Shown: positions 16,094 through 25,061, numbered from the stretch's first letter. The stretch: DNA of 64,000 nucleotides from JAXHUE01 sp034189655 (GCA_034189655.1 JAXHUE010000006.1:1-64000), one strand, 5' to 3'. Notes: a model not told the origin generated them from the sequence alone. Numbers and translations are program-made.

Positions 16094-16978
16094 CTACCCA
16101 AGATAGATGATCAAGGTGACACTCGCCGCCCATAGCAGGCAGCAGGCTATCAACGGCCCATCGTGGAGCACCTTCGTGATAGGGTCTTCCTCCGTGGAGG
16201 GCAGGTATGCCAGGTAGAGATAACGGAAGACCCCATATATGGCTATCGGCACGGACAGCACGAACAGCGTCCCAAACTTGTCTGCGGTCGTTGGCTGCAG
16301 GACGTAGATGAGATAGACGCCGAGGGTGAGTGTAGCTGTGATGGCCATGACGAGGTCGAGCAGTTGCCCGTTGTAGCGAGCGAGGACCGGCCTCGAGATA
16401 TCGGCCTGCTGCGCGGCGTTCGAAAGCTCACTGCGCCGCTTCGAGGCCGCGAGCAGGAGGGCCAGCATGCCGGTGGCCACCAGGAGCCAGGATGAGAACT
16501 CCACGTTTATGACTACGGTCCCTCCCGCTACACGCAGCACCAGGCCAGTGGCAATGCACAGTATGTCGAGGAACAGGATGTTCTTAAGGGCTACACTGTA
16601 GAGCAGGTTCAGGCCGATATAGGTGACGGCAACGACGCCGAACATGGGCTCCAGCCAGAAGGCGACGGGGAGGGAGCAGGCAAAGAGAAAGAGCGCAAGG
16701 ACCAGTGCCGACCTCGACGAGACCGCACCCGATGCCATGGGCCGGTCTCTCTTGCGGGGGTGATTCCGGTCCCACTTCAGGTCGCGTATGTCCAGCACTA
16801 TGTAGACGCCGCTGGACAGGAGACAGAAACAGAGGAAGGCACCCGCGCTCTTGTACAGCAGGCCGGGGTCGAGCAGGCTCTGTGAGAATACGAGCGGGAT
16901 GAAGATGAGGACGTTCTTCGCCCACTGGTTAATCTTGAGCAGCCGTGCCAGCAGCAGCAGCCTATTCGACCACGACAA
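16094..16978 (-). CDS. UbiA prenyltransferase (DPPR synthase-like)
   Basis: 294 aa UbiA-superfamily prenyltransferase with about nine membrane helices. The first Asp-rich motif is DIRDLKWDRNHPRKRDRP (about residues 63-80), the form typical of decaprenyl-phosphate 5-phosphoribosyltransferase (Rv3806c type). The second active-site region is around AASKRRSELSNA. Known enzymes attach phosphoribose to polyprenyl phosphate, giving the arabinose donor for surface glycans. With a GT-C enzyme and a flippase-like protein downstream, a role in lipid-linked sugar supply fits. First gene of its operon. Confidence 0.8.
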   Translation of the reverse strand: MSWSNRLLLLARLLKINQWAKNVLIFIPLVFSQSLLDPGLLYKSAGAFLCFCLLSSGVYIVLDIRDLKWDRNHPRKRDRPMASGAVSSRSALVLALFLFACSLPVAFWLEPMFGVVAVTYIGLNLLYSVALKNILFLDILCIATGLVLRVAGGTVVINVEFSSWLLVATGMLALLLAASKRRSELSNAAQQADISRPVLARYNGQLLDLVMAITATLTLGVYLIYVLQPTTADKFGTLFVLSVPIAIYGVFRYLYLAYLPSTEEDPITKVLHDGPLIACCLLWAASVTLIIYLG

Positions 16979-17028
16979 TAAACGTTACCTCTCGCAGCGC
17001 GGTAGCAGTGACCGCGCCGGGTTAGGCT

Positions 17029-17057
17029 ACTATCGCAAATTTCATATACCGTGTCAA
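17029..17057 (-). promoter_or_regulatory. Promoter of the envelope operon
   Basis: Minus-strand TTGACA (17057-17052), 17-base spacer, GATAGT (17034-17029); ATG of the UbiA gene is 51 bases downstream. Confidence 0.55.
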
Positions 17058-17242
17058 TACCGACCTCCAGCGGAGCCGCACAGCCCTCGTCGAGGTGCCT
17101 GCCCCTTGCCCCTCACGGCTGCCCGGCCGACTCCGATGACAAATGCTATCAACTCTACCCAGCAAGTGGTACAATCACTGGGGCAGGCCAGAAGGACAGG
17201 GGCCTAAGGCCATGCCGGGGACACTACAGGAGGTGAGCGACC

Positions 17243-17959
17243 ATGGACTACGAGATACTGTATCAACCCTCCTACTCTCTGGCCAGGATTACGATGAAGG
17301 CGGGAGAGGCCATTACCGCTGAGGCTGGGGCCATGGTATCGATGTCGCAGGGGATCACCGTGGTAACCGAGGCGAAAGGGGGGCTTCTCTCCGGGATCAA
17401 GCGCAGCTTCCTGGGCGGTGAGAGCTTTTTCTTAAACACCTTCAAAGCGACCAGCCAGGGTGAGATAACCCTGGCCCCACCTCTGCCCGGGGACATCGTA
17501 CATTTCCAGCTGAATGGCGAGACCATCTTCGTGCAGTCGTCATCCTACATGGCCTCGTCGCCGGACATCTCGGTGGACACGAAGTGGGCCGGGGCCAAGG
17601 GCTTCTTCGCCAAGGAAGGGCTCTTCCTGCTGAAGATACAGGGCACCGGCGACGTCTTCCTCTCCAGCTATGGCGCCATCCACCTGGTACAGCTTGGCCA
17701 GGGGGAGTCGTACACGATAGACAATGGGCACATGGTGGCCTTCGACCAGAGCGTCACCTACAAGGTGAAGCGGGTTGGGGGGCTCAAGTCAACCCTGTTC
17801 AGCGGTGAAGGGCTGGTGTGCTCCTTCACCGGGCCCGGCCGGCTGTTCATGCAGACGAGAAGTGAGGACGCCTTCCTCTCCTGGCTGATCCCTCACCTGC
17901 CGAAAGAGAGGGGGTCCTCCGGGGGAGGCAGGGGGGTAAGCCTGAGCCTCGGACGCTAG
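17243..17959 (+). CDS. AIM24 family protein
   Basis: 238 aa of the AIM24/TIGR00266 family. It begins YEILYQPSYSLARITMKAGEAITAEAGAMVSM, with FLGGESFFLNTF, the Gly-rich DVFLSSYGAIH and a C-terminal EGLVCSFTGPGRLFMQTR; all are family landmarks. The fold is a beta-rich trimeric disc resembling tryptophan RNA-binding attenuator. Bacterial function is not established; the yeast homologue supports mitochondrial membrane organisation. GGAGG lies eight bases upstream. TGG-TACAAT at 17167-17175 may be an extended -10 promoter. Confidence 0.85.
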   Translation: MDYEILYQPSYSLARITMKAGEAITAEAGAMVSMSQGITVVTEAKGGLLSGIKRSFLGGESFFLNTFKATSQGEITLAPPLPGDIVHFQLNGETIFVQSSSYMASSPDISVDTKWAGAKGFFAKEGLFLLKIQGTGDVFLSSYGAIHLVQLGQGESYTIDNGHMVAFDQSVTYKVKRVGGLKSTLFSGEGLVCSFTGPGRLFMQTRSEDAFLSWLIPHLPKERGSSGGGRGVSLSLGR

Positions 17960-18179
17960 GCCCGCGCCCGGCAATGGACCTCTATGCAGCCGTGGGGCGG
18001 TGGCGATTGCGGCCGCCCCCCGATAGTACGGGTGACGCCCTCCTGCCTGGGCGTCGGCGGGGTGCCTCCATACCCTGTTCTCAAGGACGGGCCCCGTGCC
18101 GCCGCCGGGAAATTATGGTAATATAGGCTGTGAGCACCGTGCCGGTGCACTGGGTACCATCTAGTGTCGGGAGTGTCGT

Positions 18180-18881
18180 GTGGAGACCTGGGACGAGAGG
18201 ATACGGCACGCCGTCGAGCAGACGGAGGTACTGCGCTTCCCCAGGCAGCACCTGGCCACCTTCGGCACCACCAACATCAACTACTACCTCCTGACAATGC
18301 CGGTGTATGCCGAGACGGTGAACGCGGACGAGACCGTCGTCCGCGAGGGCAAGGTGAGCGCCGAGAGGCCGCGTATCGTGACGCCCTACTACCTGACCAG
18401 GCTCGAGGGGTTCGGCGAAAACGCCCAGAGATACCTGGAGATGGTGATAGGGGCGTATGGCCCCCATGTCCCGGGCCTCCTCTACAGCTACAGAAACGAG
18501 CAGAGGGAGCTCTCCATCGTCTCTGACCGCCTCGACGTGGTGGCGGGCAGGCTCGGCGACATGATAGATAAGAGCGGCGACAGCCTGGCAGCGGTGATAC
18601 AGGGCGTCGACGAGCTGTGGGACGTCTCCCTGCTCAAGTTCATCTCCGAGCTTACCGAGGGCTCGCTGCAGAGCAATATCGCCGAGTTCAACCGCAGCGG
18701 CCTCCTCGATATCGACCACGCCGGCGTCCCCAGGGAGGCCAGGTACAGGGTCGAGTGGCTCTTCCAGCAGGTTGCGAAAGGGGAGTGTGAGCCGTCGGAG
18801 CTCAAGAGAGAGCTCGACAGGTGGGGCCTCTTCCCCGAATACGAAGACCGCTTCTTCAAGCTGTTTCGCAGGAGGCAGTGA
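18180..18881 (+). CDS. Conserved-looking protein of unknown function
   Basis: 233 aa soluble protein, GTG start with GGGAG about six bases upstream. I do not recognise the family. The N-terminus (RFPRQHLATFGTTNINYYLLTMP) is followed by VVREGKVSAERPRIVTPYYL and a helical C-terminal half rich in charged residues ending in LFRRRQ. No membrane segment, signal peptide or metal motif is visible. The next gene on the same strand (79 bases on) is also unrecognised and of similar style, so the two may work together. Confidence 0.6.
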   Translation: METWDERIRHAVEQTEVLRFPRQHLATFGTTNINYYLLTMPVYAETVNADETVVREGKVSAERPRIVTPYYLTRLEGFGENAQRYLEMVIGAYGPHVPGLLYSYRNEQRELSIVSDRLDVVAGRLGDMIDKSGDSLAAVIQGVDELWDVSLLKFISELTEGSLQSNIAEFNRSGLLDIDHAGVPREARYRVEWLFQQVAKGECEPSELKRELDRWGLFPEYEDRFFKLFRRRQ

Positions 18882-18960
18882 TCGCCCGTGACCGGGCTTC
18901 GGGCCCGTCACCCACGGTCGAAGGTGCGCCCGCAGGCAAGACAGAGGGGGATGAGAAGAC

Positions 18961-19596
18961 ATGAGTGAAGAGCTGGGAAGGATCGAGAAGCCATCGGCAG
19001 AGCGCTTCCGCGAGGGAAGGAAGCTCTACCTCGTTCCCCTGATCTACCAGGGCACCGAGGCCCCCGGCGAGTTCGTGGAGAGGTTCGAGCTCTACTGGCA
19101 GCAGGTGGCAGAGCACATCGCCAACCTGGAGGCCAGCATAGGCAGGGCGGCCCACATATTCCACGAGTCGGTCACTGCGACTGGGGACGAAGGCCTCGAG
19201 CTCTTAAGGCGCCTGAACGAAAAGAGCTACCAGCTCTGCGCCCAGCGCTGCCAGGAGGGTACCCGCCTCCAGGCCACCGAGGACCGCGCCCTCTCCGACG
19301 AGTGCATGGACTGGGAGCGGTTCCTGCTCATGGGGTTCTTGAGCGCCACGGTGGCACAGAAGGTCTCCGAGCTCTACGTCGATGCCTCCCGCAGGAGGTA
19401 CGAGCACATCGCCAAGAGGATAGACGAGGAGCTCGGGGTGGACGAGGCCGCCATCCTCTTCATCATGGAGGGGCACTGGGTGCAGTTCCCCAGCGACGTA
19501 GAGGTGTTCAGCGTGGCCCCACCTGCCCTCGACCAGATCCACCGCTGGCTGCGCGACCGCCAGGCGGGCGACGAGGGCACCGGCCAGTCGCCCTAG
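18961..19596 (+). CDS. Unrecognised helical protein
   Basis: 211 aa, soluble, mostly helical with many Glu/Arg residues, start ATG preceded by GGGGGATGAG. No family recognised. The first third (GRKLYLVPLIYQGTEAPGEFVERFELYWQQV) carries no known motif. Four Cys (in SYQLCAQRCQEGT and DECMDWERF) do not form a standard metal site. Follows the gene at 18180 in the same direction; joint transcription is likely. Confidence 0.6.
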   Translation: MSEELGRIEKPSAERFREGRKLYLVPLIYQGTEAPGEFVERFELYWQQVAEHIANLEASIGRAAHIFHESVTATGDEGLELLRRLNEKSYQLCAQRCQEGTRLQATEDRALSDECMDWERFLLMGFLSATVAQKVSELYVDASRRRYEHIAKRIDEELGVDEAAILFIMEGHWVQFPSDVEVFSVAPPALDQIHRWLRDRQAGDEGTGQSP

Positions 19597-19729
19597 GCAT
19601 GCGACATCCAGCCAGCCACCTGCCACACGGCTCTGGGCTATGCCAAGTCGTCCCCGGGCTGCGTGCCGACGGGCCTTGCGCCGCCTGCTGTGGGGTCACG
19701 AGGGCTCTCGCCCTGCTGCTACAAGCCCC

Positions 19730-19927
19730 CTAGTCGCTCTTGTGGCGCCTGGCCGCCGCCACCAGTGGTGCCACCGCGATCCACAGCGTGATCGTCACCA
19801 GCATGGACATGACGTAGCCGATGGTGGGCATTCCCAGGTCCGGGGCGATGACCCCCCAGAGGAGCATGAGGAAGAGGGCGCTCAGGAAGAAACCGGGTAC
19901 CGCGGCGAATATCAGGAAGAAGCCCAT
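19730..19927 (-). CDS. Small two-helix membrane protein
   Basis: 65 aa, with two hydrophobic segments (GFFLIFAAVPGFFLSALFLML and TIGYVMSMLVTITLWIAVAPL) and a basic tail RRHKSD. ATG 19927 has a strong GGAGGG six bases upstream. The upstream minus-strand sequence includes an AT-rich TTATATAGT box. No family recognised. Confidence 0.6.
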   Translation of the reverse strand: MGFFLIFAAVPGFFLSALFLMLLWGVIAPDLGMPTIGYVMSMLVTITLWIAVAPLVAAARRHKSD

Positions 19928-20316
19928 GGGAACCCTCCTTGCACTATGACAGTAGCCTGCCTCACTATATAAGGGCACTCTTCTTAAGGCCCTGCTACCG
20001 ATAGTACCATACCGGGGCGGCCCCAGCAAGATAGGGTGATGTGACGGGCGGCGCGCTGCCTGCCCCAGCGTTAGAGTGAGGCCCCCACGGGGCCCGCCCG
20101 GCGCTACCGTCAGCAGCCTGGCTCGCCGGCATGCCCGCAGCAGGCCTGGCGGTGCCACACCTTAAGGAAGCTGTTGTGCACAAACAGGAGGAGCTTCCGG
20201 CCCAGTGGTATGGGGGCCTTCAGATTGGCGAGGAAGTCTTTCCTCTCTGGCGTATCACCCAACGCTCGTCACCTCGCAATGGCAGCGCGCCCAGACTCGG
20301 CGCCGGAGGCCGCGGC

Positions 20317-21138
20317 CTACCTTCCTTTGTAGAGCGGCTCCCTCTTCTCGATGAAGGCCCGCACCCCTTCGGCGTGGTCCTCGGAGCTGAGCCCCAGGGG
20401 GGCACAGGCAGCCACTACCTCCAGGGCCTGGTCGAAGTCCATGGTGAGCCCCTGGTAGATGAGCATCTTGTCCAGCCTGATGGCTATCGGCGGCCCCTTG
20501 GCTATCTTGGCGGCAAGGGCCATGGTCTCGGCCTCCAGGTCTTCGGCAGATACCACGCGGTTCAAGATGCCGATGCGCTCCGCCTCGCGGGCATCGACGA
20601 ACTCGGCGCCAAAGATGAGCTCGCAGGCCTTGGCCGTCCCCACCGCCCGCGGCAGGAGCCAGGTGCCCCCGGTGCCGGGTACTATGCCTATGCTGGTGAA
20701 GGCCACTCGGAAGCGGGCGCTCTCCGAGCCCACCCTGATATCGCAGGCCAGGGCCAGGTCGAAGCCGGCACCCACGGCGGCCCCGTTGACCATGGCGATG
20801 GTGGGGATGCCCAGCCCCATTACCCCCTTGGTCATGGCCTGGACGCCGCGGCGCAGCTCCTGTCTCATGCCCTCCAGCGACGCCCCGCCGAAGAGGCGGT
20901 CGCCCTCGTCGCCCCCCCTCAGGCCCCCATGACCTCTCAAGTCTGCCCCGGCACAGAAGCCGCGCCCCGCCCCGGTGAGCACCATGCACCTCACGTCGGG
21001 GTCGCCGGCCACTGCCTTGAGCACGGCCTCGAGGTCCAGCACGAGCTGCTGGTTTATGGCGTTGAGCCTGTCGGGTCGGTTCAAGGTGACGGTGGCGATG
21101 TGCTCTTCCTTCTTGAGGATAACGGTCTCCAGCTCCAT
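20317..21138 (-). CDS. Enoyl-CoA hydratase/isomerase family protein
   Basis: 273 aa crotonase-fold protein. The two oxyanion-hole segments are clear: GRGFCAGADL near 53-62 and VNGAAVGAGFDLALACDIRV near 105-125. At the place where hydratases have the first catalytic Glu (QPE in rat crotonase) this protein has VAF, while GIVPGTGGTWLLPRAVG follows as usual. It may therefore be an isomerase or a different crotonase rather than a classic hydratase. Acts on acyl-CoA in the cytoplasm. ATG 21138 has GAGGAGGG seven bases upstream. Confidence 0.85.
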   Translation of the reverse strand: MELETVILKKEEHIATVTLNRPDRLNAINQQLVLDLEAVLKAVAGDPDVRCMVLTGAGRGFCAGADLRGHGGLRGGDEGDRLFGGASLEGMRQELRRGVQAMTKGVMGLGIPTIAMVNGAAVGAGFDLALACDIRVGSESARFRVAFTSIGIVPGTGGTWLLPRAVGTAKACELIFGAEFVDAREAERIGILNRVVSAEDLEAETMALAAKIAKGPPIAIRLDKMLIYQGLTMDFDQALEVVAACAPLGLSSEDHAEGVRAFIEKREPLYKGR

Positions 21139-21172
21139 CTGAAAGCCCTCCTCTGGAACTCGCTGCCAGCCT

Positions 21173-21201
21173 ATACTATAGAGCGGCCGGCGGGGTGTCA
21201 A
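21173..21201 (-). promoter_or_regulatory. Promoter of the crotonase-family gene
   Basis: Minus-strand TTGACA (21201-21196), 17-base spacer, TAGTAT (21178-21173), 35 bases before ATG 21138. Confidence 0.6.
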
Positions 21202-21305
21202 GCTCCGGGTAGCGCCCTGGTCTCCTGCCAGCTGGAACATCGCCGCGGGGCGGGGCCGATTTGCCTTTCACGCGGGGCATGCCCTATACTTCTAGGAGGT
21301 GGCCC

Positions 21306-22124
21306 GTGAGCCACCGAACTGGCTCTGGCTTGTGTGCGATGGAGACCGGGGGAGAAGGCGTCCTTGAGCGCTTGGGTGCCCGTGGCTGGACGGTGGCCGA
21401 GAACCACCCTCTGGCCACCTTACACGGCATGCGCCTGGACGATACTACGGTGCTGGCCCTCCTGGGGCCGATGAACAGGTTCGGCGCTCACTACCTCCAG
21501 CTCTTCCTTGAGCTCGACGAAGGCGTGAGCCAGGGGCCCGCTCTCGTCGGCCTCTTTCACCAGGGGCCATACCCCGCCTACAACTGGGTCGAGGTCATCT
21601 CTGTCGCCCGGCAGGTGCACTTCCCGGCCACGGGCAGCGCAGGGGCCGGGCTGCGTGACGTCACCGGGACGGGGATGGAGCAGGGGCTCTTCGCCGGCCT
21701 GGCCGGCCTCGTCCCACCTGGTGGCCACATGATGGCGGAGTACGAGAGCCCGCCGCGCTGGGAGACGGCGCAGGCGCTGGGCAGGGGCGTCCCGCCTGTG
21801 GCTACGCCTCTGGGCTACCTGCTGTACTCTGTCGGCTGCGGCGTTGGCTTCAGGGACTGGTACTTCGCTGAGGGCGGCACTGAGGGGCCACGCAAGCTCC
21901 AGGGGTTCAAGGCGCTGGACGAGGAGCACCGCCGGGTGAAGGCGGCAGAGATGGCAGTCGAGCTGCTGGGGTTCCTGCACCGGCCTGAAAGCGGGGATTA
22001 CGGGGACGCGGACGAGGCGGCGCGGCAGCGGGCGGCGGCGACCCTGGCACAGATAGCAGCACTGACAGGCGGCTCTACCAGGAGGGAGATCGAGCTGGCC
22101 CTGGAACGGCAGGGACGGAAATAA
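21306..22124 (+). CDS. Protein of unknown function
   Basis: 272 aa from GTG 21306, chosen because AGGAGG (21294-21299) is six bases upstream; ATG 21339 lacks such a signal. Soluble; no signal peptide or clear membrane segment. Segments such as HYLQLFLELDEGV, GHMMAEYESPPRWETAQALGRG and TPLGYLLYSVGCGVGFRDWYFAEGG suggest a globular enzyme-like domain, but I cannot name a family. The C-terminal 60 residues are helical. The ferritin-like gene starts 27 bases downstream and is probably co-transcribed. Confidence 0.6.
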   Translation: MSHRTGSGLCAMETGGEGVLERLGARGWTVAENHPLATLHGMRLDDTTVLALLGPMNRFGAHYLQLFLELDEGVSQGPALVGLFHQGPYPAYNWVEVISVARQVHFPATGSAGAGLRDVTGTGMEQGLFAGLAGLVPPGGHMMAEYESPPRWETAQALGRGVPPVATPLGYLLYSVGCGVGFRDWYFAEGGTEGPRKLQGFKALDEEHRRVKAAEMAVELLGFLHRPESGDYGDADEAARQRAAATLAQIAALTGGSTRREIELALERQGRK

Positions 22125-22150
22125 TGTGTGTCTCTTAAGGAGGTTGTACC

Positions 22151-22669
22151 ATGGCAAAGAGGCGTGTAGACCCCGTCGATGCCCTGAAGCTGGCCATCGA
22201 GAGGGAACGGGGGGCGAACAGGTTCTACCGTGAGGCCGCCGATATGGTGGAGGACCCGAACGGCAAGAGGGCCTTCCAGTGGCTGGCTAAGCAGGAGCTC
22301 CGCCACGTGGCCAAGCTCCGCCAGCAGCTCAGGTCGGTCCTGAACGACGATACGTGGCTGGAGTGGAGGAGAAGGATAACTCCCATCGAGAAGGCGTTCT
22401 CTCCTATCTCGGAGGCCTCCGGCGACGTCAAGGTCAGCGACGCTGAGATAGATGCCCTGCGCCACGCTGTGCAGTCGGAGAAGGAGTCAGTTACGTTCTA
22501 CAGGGAGGCCGCGGAGAACACGCCGGACGTCCACGGTAAGGCTATGTTCCGGGCCCTGGCCGCTGAGGAGGAGCAGCACCTCGCACTGGTGGAGGAGGAG
22601 CTTGAGCTGGTGGTCGCCAGCCGCAAGTACATCACGCTGCACCGCTTCGTCCTACGTGCCGATAGATAG
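22151..22669 (+). CDS. Ferritin-like (rubrerythrin-type) di-iron protein
   Basis: 172 aa made of two similar helix pairs. First half: ERERGANRFYREAADMV then WLAKQELRHVAKLRQQL. Second half: SEKESVTFYREAAENT then LAAEEEQHLALVEEEL. Each supplies a Glu on the first helix and an E-x-x-H (ELRH, EEQH) on the second, the ligand set of a rubrerythrin/ferritin-like four-helix di-iron centre. No C-terminal rubredoxin domain. Likely role: peroxide reduction or iron handling. AAGGAGG sits eight bases upstream of the ATG. Confidence 0.8.
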   Translation: MAKRRVDPVDALKLAIERERGANRFYREAADMVEDPNGKRAFQWLAKQELRHVAKLRQQLRSVLNDDTWLEWRRRITPIEKAFSPISEASGDVKVSDAEIDALRHAVQSEKESVTFYREAAENTPDVHGKAMFRALAAEEEQHLALVEEELELVVASRKYITLHRFVLRADR

Positions 22670-22687
22670 GCTTAAATGGTGTACTCT

Positions 22688-22935
22688 CTATCCTGCCTTG
22701 ACGACGATGTCAAGGCTCTCTACTCTGTCCACGCCTTTCAGCGTGGAGACTAGCCCCTCGAGTGTGTTGACGATGATGTCGCTGGGAAACGGGGTCAGGG
22801 GTAGCTCTTTTTCGTTCACGACGATGCTTACCTCGCGCTTCTCTATGTAGACCTCCAGGCTCTCCATCTCTTCGGTACCTTTGAGCGTGGAGACTGCGGC
22901 CACGACGACGCGCGCCAGGAATTGCTCTACGAAGG
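22688..22935 (-). CDS. Small repeat protein, cut by assembly gap
   Basis: The C-terminal 81 residues are readable; the N-terminus is lost in the run of N. The visible part holds a duplicated unit: VSTLKGTEEMESLEVYIEK and, about 47 residues later, VSTLKGVDRVESLDIVV. Alternating hydrophobic strands suggest a small beta-rich domain. Family not recognised. Confidence 0.5.
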
Positions 22936-23035
22936 NNNNNNNNNNNNNNNNNNNNNNNNNNNNNNNNNNNNNNNNNNNNNNNNNNNNNNNNNNNNNNNNN
23001 NNNNNNNNNNNNNNNNNNNNNNNNNNNNNNNNNNN
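22936..23035. other. Assembly gap (100 N)
   Basis: A run of exactly 100 undetermined bases, a conventional scaffold-gap length, so the true distance is unknown. It removes the start of the minus-strand small protein and any sequence between it and the CoA-transferase. Confidence 0.95.
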
Positions 23036-23048
23036 GCATGTATTCGGC

Positions 23049-24245
23049 CTACAGTATGGCCTGCCTCTCCTTGAAGCGGGCAATGTCTTCCCACGTGTAT
23101 CCCAGCTCCAGCACAAGCTCTTCGGTGTGATGGCCATGCTCCGGCGGCCCACTCCGGATGCCCCCTTTGCTCTTCTCTAGCTGGACGGGGAAGGCTACCA
23201 GCCTCATCGGGCCCACGGCCTCATCTTCGATCTGGGCGATGTAGTCGTTGGCCAGCACCTGGGGGTCGTTGGCGATCTCGGCATAGTCACGGGCTCGATC
23301 CCAGAATATGCCGCTGCGCTCGAATAGCTCTGCCCACTCATCCATGTCCCTGGTGGCAAATATCTCGTCTAGTATGCTCACCAGGGCGGCATTGTTCATC
23401 ATCCTGTTGTCCTGGCAGTCGAACCGCGGGTCGCTCACCAGCTCATCTCTGCCCATGGCACGGCACAGGTCGGGCCAGTGCCGGTCACTCTGGAGCAGGG
23501 CGATCTGGAACCACTTGCCGTCTCGAGAGCAGTAGTTGCTGTACAGAGGGTTGGTCGACCCCTTGCGACCACCTCTGGGCAGGGAGAACCCCAGCAGAAG
23601 GGCGATCTGCACCGGCAGCGCCGCCGTCCATACCCCGGTTCCCAGGAGAGAGATGTCTACCCGCTGCGCCTCTCCGGTGCGCTGGCGATGGTACAGCGCC
23701 AGCACGACGCCCAGCGCCAGGTGAACGCACCCCACGTGGTCGCCGAATCCGCCTATGGCCTGCGCCGGCGGGTCGCTGTCTGGCTCTCCCAGGTAGTGCA
23801 TGAACCCACCTCTGGTCCAGAAGGCGGAGACATCGAAGTTGCGCCTCCCCGCCTCGGGGCCCTGTCGCCCATAGGCCGAGGCCCAGGCATACACCAGCGC
23901 CGGGTTCACCTGGGTCAGGGTCTCGTAGTCCATGCCCAGCCGGGCCAGCACCTCCTCAGGCATGTTGGAGATGAAGACATCGGCGGTGGCGATGAGTCGG
24001 TGCGCTATCTCCTTGCCCTCGTCCGTTGCCAGGTTCAGGGCCAGGCTCTTTTTGTTGCGGTTCTCCAGCACGAACACCGGCCCTACCTTGAGCGGCCCGA
24101 TGGTGGTGCCACGCGAGGGGTCACCACCCACAGGCTCCTCGATCTTCACCACGTCAGCCCCCATCTCGGCTAAAATGGCCGAGGTGGCCGGCGCCAGTAT
24201 CCACGTTCCCAGCTCAACTACCTTTATGCCTTCCAGTGGTCCCAT
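23049..24245 (-). CDS. CaiB/BaiF family III CoA-transferase
   Basis: 398 aa class III acyl-CoA transferase. It opens GPLEGIKVVELGTWILAPATSAILAEMGADVVKIE, the family signature, followed by ENRNKKSLALNL. The catalytic Asp is in NFDVSAFWTRGG, about residue 139. Moves CoA between carboxylic acids via an aspartyl-CoA thioester; the substrate is not deducible. AAAGGAG lies seven bases before the ATG. It is full length, so the nearby gap does not cut it. Confidence 0.9.
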   Translation of the reverse strand: MGPLEGIKVVELGTWILAPATSAILAEMGADVVKIEEPVGGDPSRGTTIGPLKVGPVFVLENRNKKSLALNLATDEGKEIAHRLIATADVFISNMPEEVLARLGMDYETLTQVNPALVYAWASAYGRQGPEAGRRNFDVSAFWTRGGFMHYLGEPDSDPPAQAIGGFGDHVGCVHLALGVVLALYHRQRTGEAQRVDISLLGTGVWTAALPVQIALLLGFSLPRGGRKGSTNPLYSNYCSRDGKWFQIALLQSDRHWPDLCRAMGRDELVSDPRFDCQDNRMMNNAALVSILDEIFATRDMDEWAELFERSGIFWDRARDYAEIANDPQVLANDYIAQIEDEAVGPMRLVAFPVQLEKSKGGIRSGPPEHGHHTEELVLELGYTWEDIARFKERQAIL

Positions 24246-24306
24246 GTGTCTCTCCTTTCACAGACGCTCACCGAGCATACTACAAGGCATCGCCTGGGGC
24301 ACGACA

Positions 24307-24951
24307 CTATCGGGTGGCCTCCCCGATATCGCCGTAGCACAGGAGCCAGTCCCCTGCCCGTAGCGGCTCCTCTGCCCCGGGAAAGGGCAGCACCGTGTCC
24401 CCGCGCTCGATGGCGATGACGGCCAGGCCCCGCTCCTTGAGCCCGATGTCTCCAAGAATGGCCTCGGCCCGGTCCGGGCGCACCGAGAGCCGCACCACAC
24501 CGTAGCCCCCTGCCTGGTGCAGCACCTCCTCGGTCACCGCAGCGGTCCCCGGCCCCCCCCTGCGCAGCGCACCCAGGATGGCGTCGTTTATCCTGTCGAG
24601 GAGCCCCAGGCGGACGCACAGGACGACGAGGACGATGGCCAGGGCCACCATCCCGATGAAAAGCGGCGACGGCGCGATGAGGCCGCTCCGGATGTAGAGT
24701 ATCACCAGCAGGAGGAAGGCAACGATGCCCACGTTGCCCAGCACGATGAGCCAGGTGACGATGCGCCGCCGCCGCGGGTGGTTGACCACTGACTCTGCCT
24801 CCGTGGTGGTGAACCCCGTGCCGGTGAGCGCCGAGAGGGCCTGGAAGCGCGCCTTGCGTCGCTCCATGCCGCTCGCCTCAAGTGCCACAGAGCCCGCCCA
24901 CAAGATGAGTAGCCACACGCCGAGGAAGACCAGCGCTACCACTATCTGCAT
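24307..24951 (-). CDS. TrkA_C-domain membrane protein
   Basis: 214 aa. Three hydrophobic segments in the first 105 residues, with a Ktr/Trk-like string SALTGTGFTTTEAES between the first two, then a cytosolic TrkA_C (RCK_C) domain from about residue 135 (VVRLSVRPDRAEAILGDIG to LRAGDWLLCYGD). Such proteins couple ligand or ion sensing to transport; the exact job is unknown. ATG 24951 has GGAGG six bases upstream and follows a promoter with a perfect -10. Confidence 0.7.
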   Translation of the reverse strand: MQIVVALVFLGVWLLILWAGSVALEASGMERRKARFQALSALTGTGFTTTEAESVVNHPRRRRIVTWLIVLGNVGIVAFLLLVILYIRSGLIAPSPLFIGMVALAIVLVVLCVRLGLLDRINDAILGALRRGGPGTAAVTEEVLHQAGGYGVVRLSVRPDRAEAILGDIGLKERGLAVIAIERGDTVLPFPGAEEPLRAGDWLLCYGDIGEATR

Positions 24952-24981
24952 AGGTACCTCCTGCACACCTTCTGCGAGACC

Positions 24982-25010
24982 ATTATATTAGCCCGCCTGG
25001 TGAATGTCGA
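24982..25010 (-). promoter_or_regulatory. Promoter of the TrkA_C-domain gene
   Basis: Minus-strand TCGACA (25010-25005), 17-base spacer, perfect TATAAT (24987-24982). Confidence 0.65.
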
Positions 25011-25061
25011 GGCAGCCCACCCCGTGCGTGCCCGCCGCCCACCCCAAGGAGAGCAGTGCGA

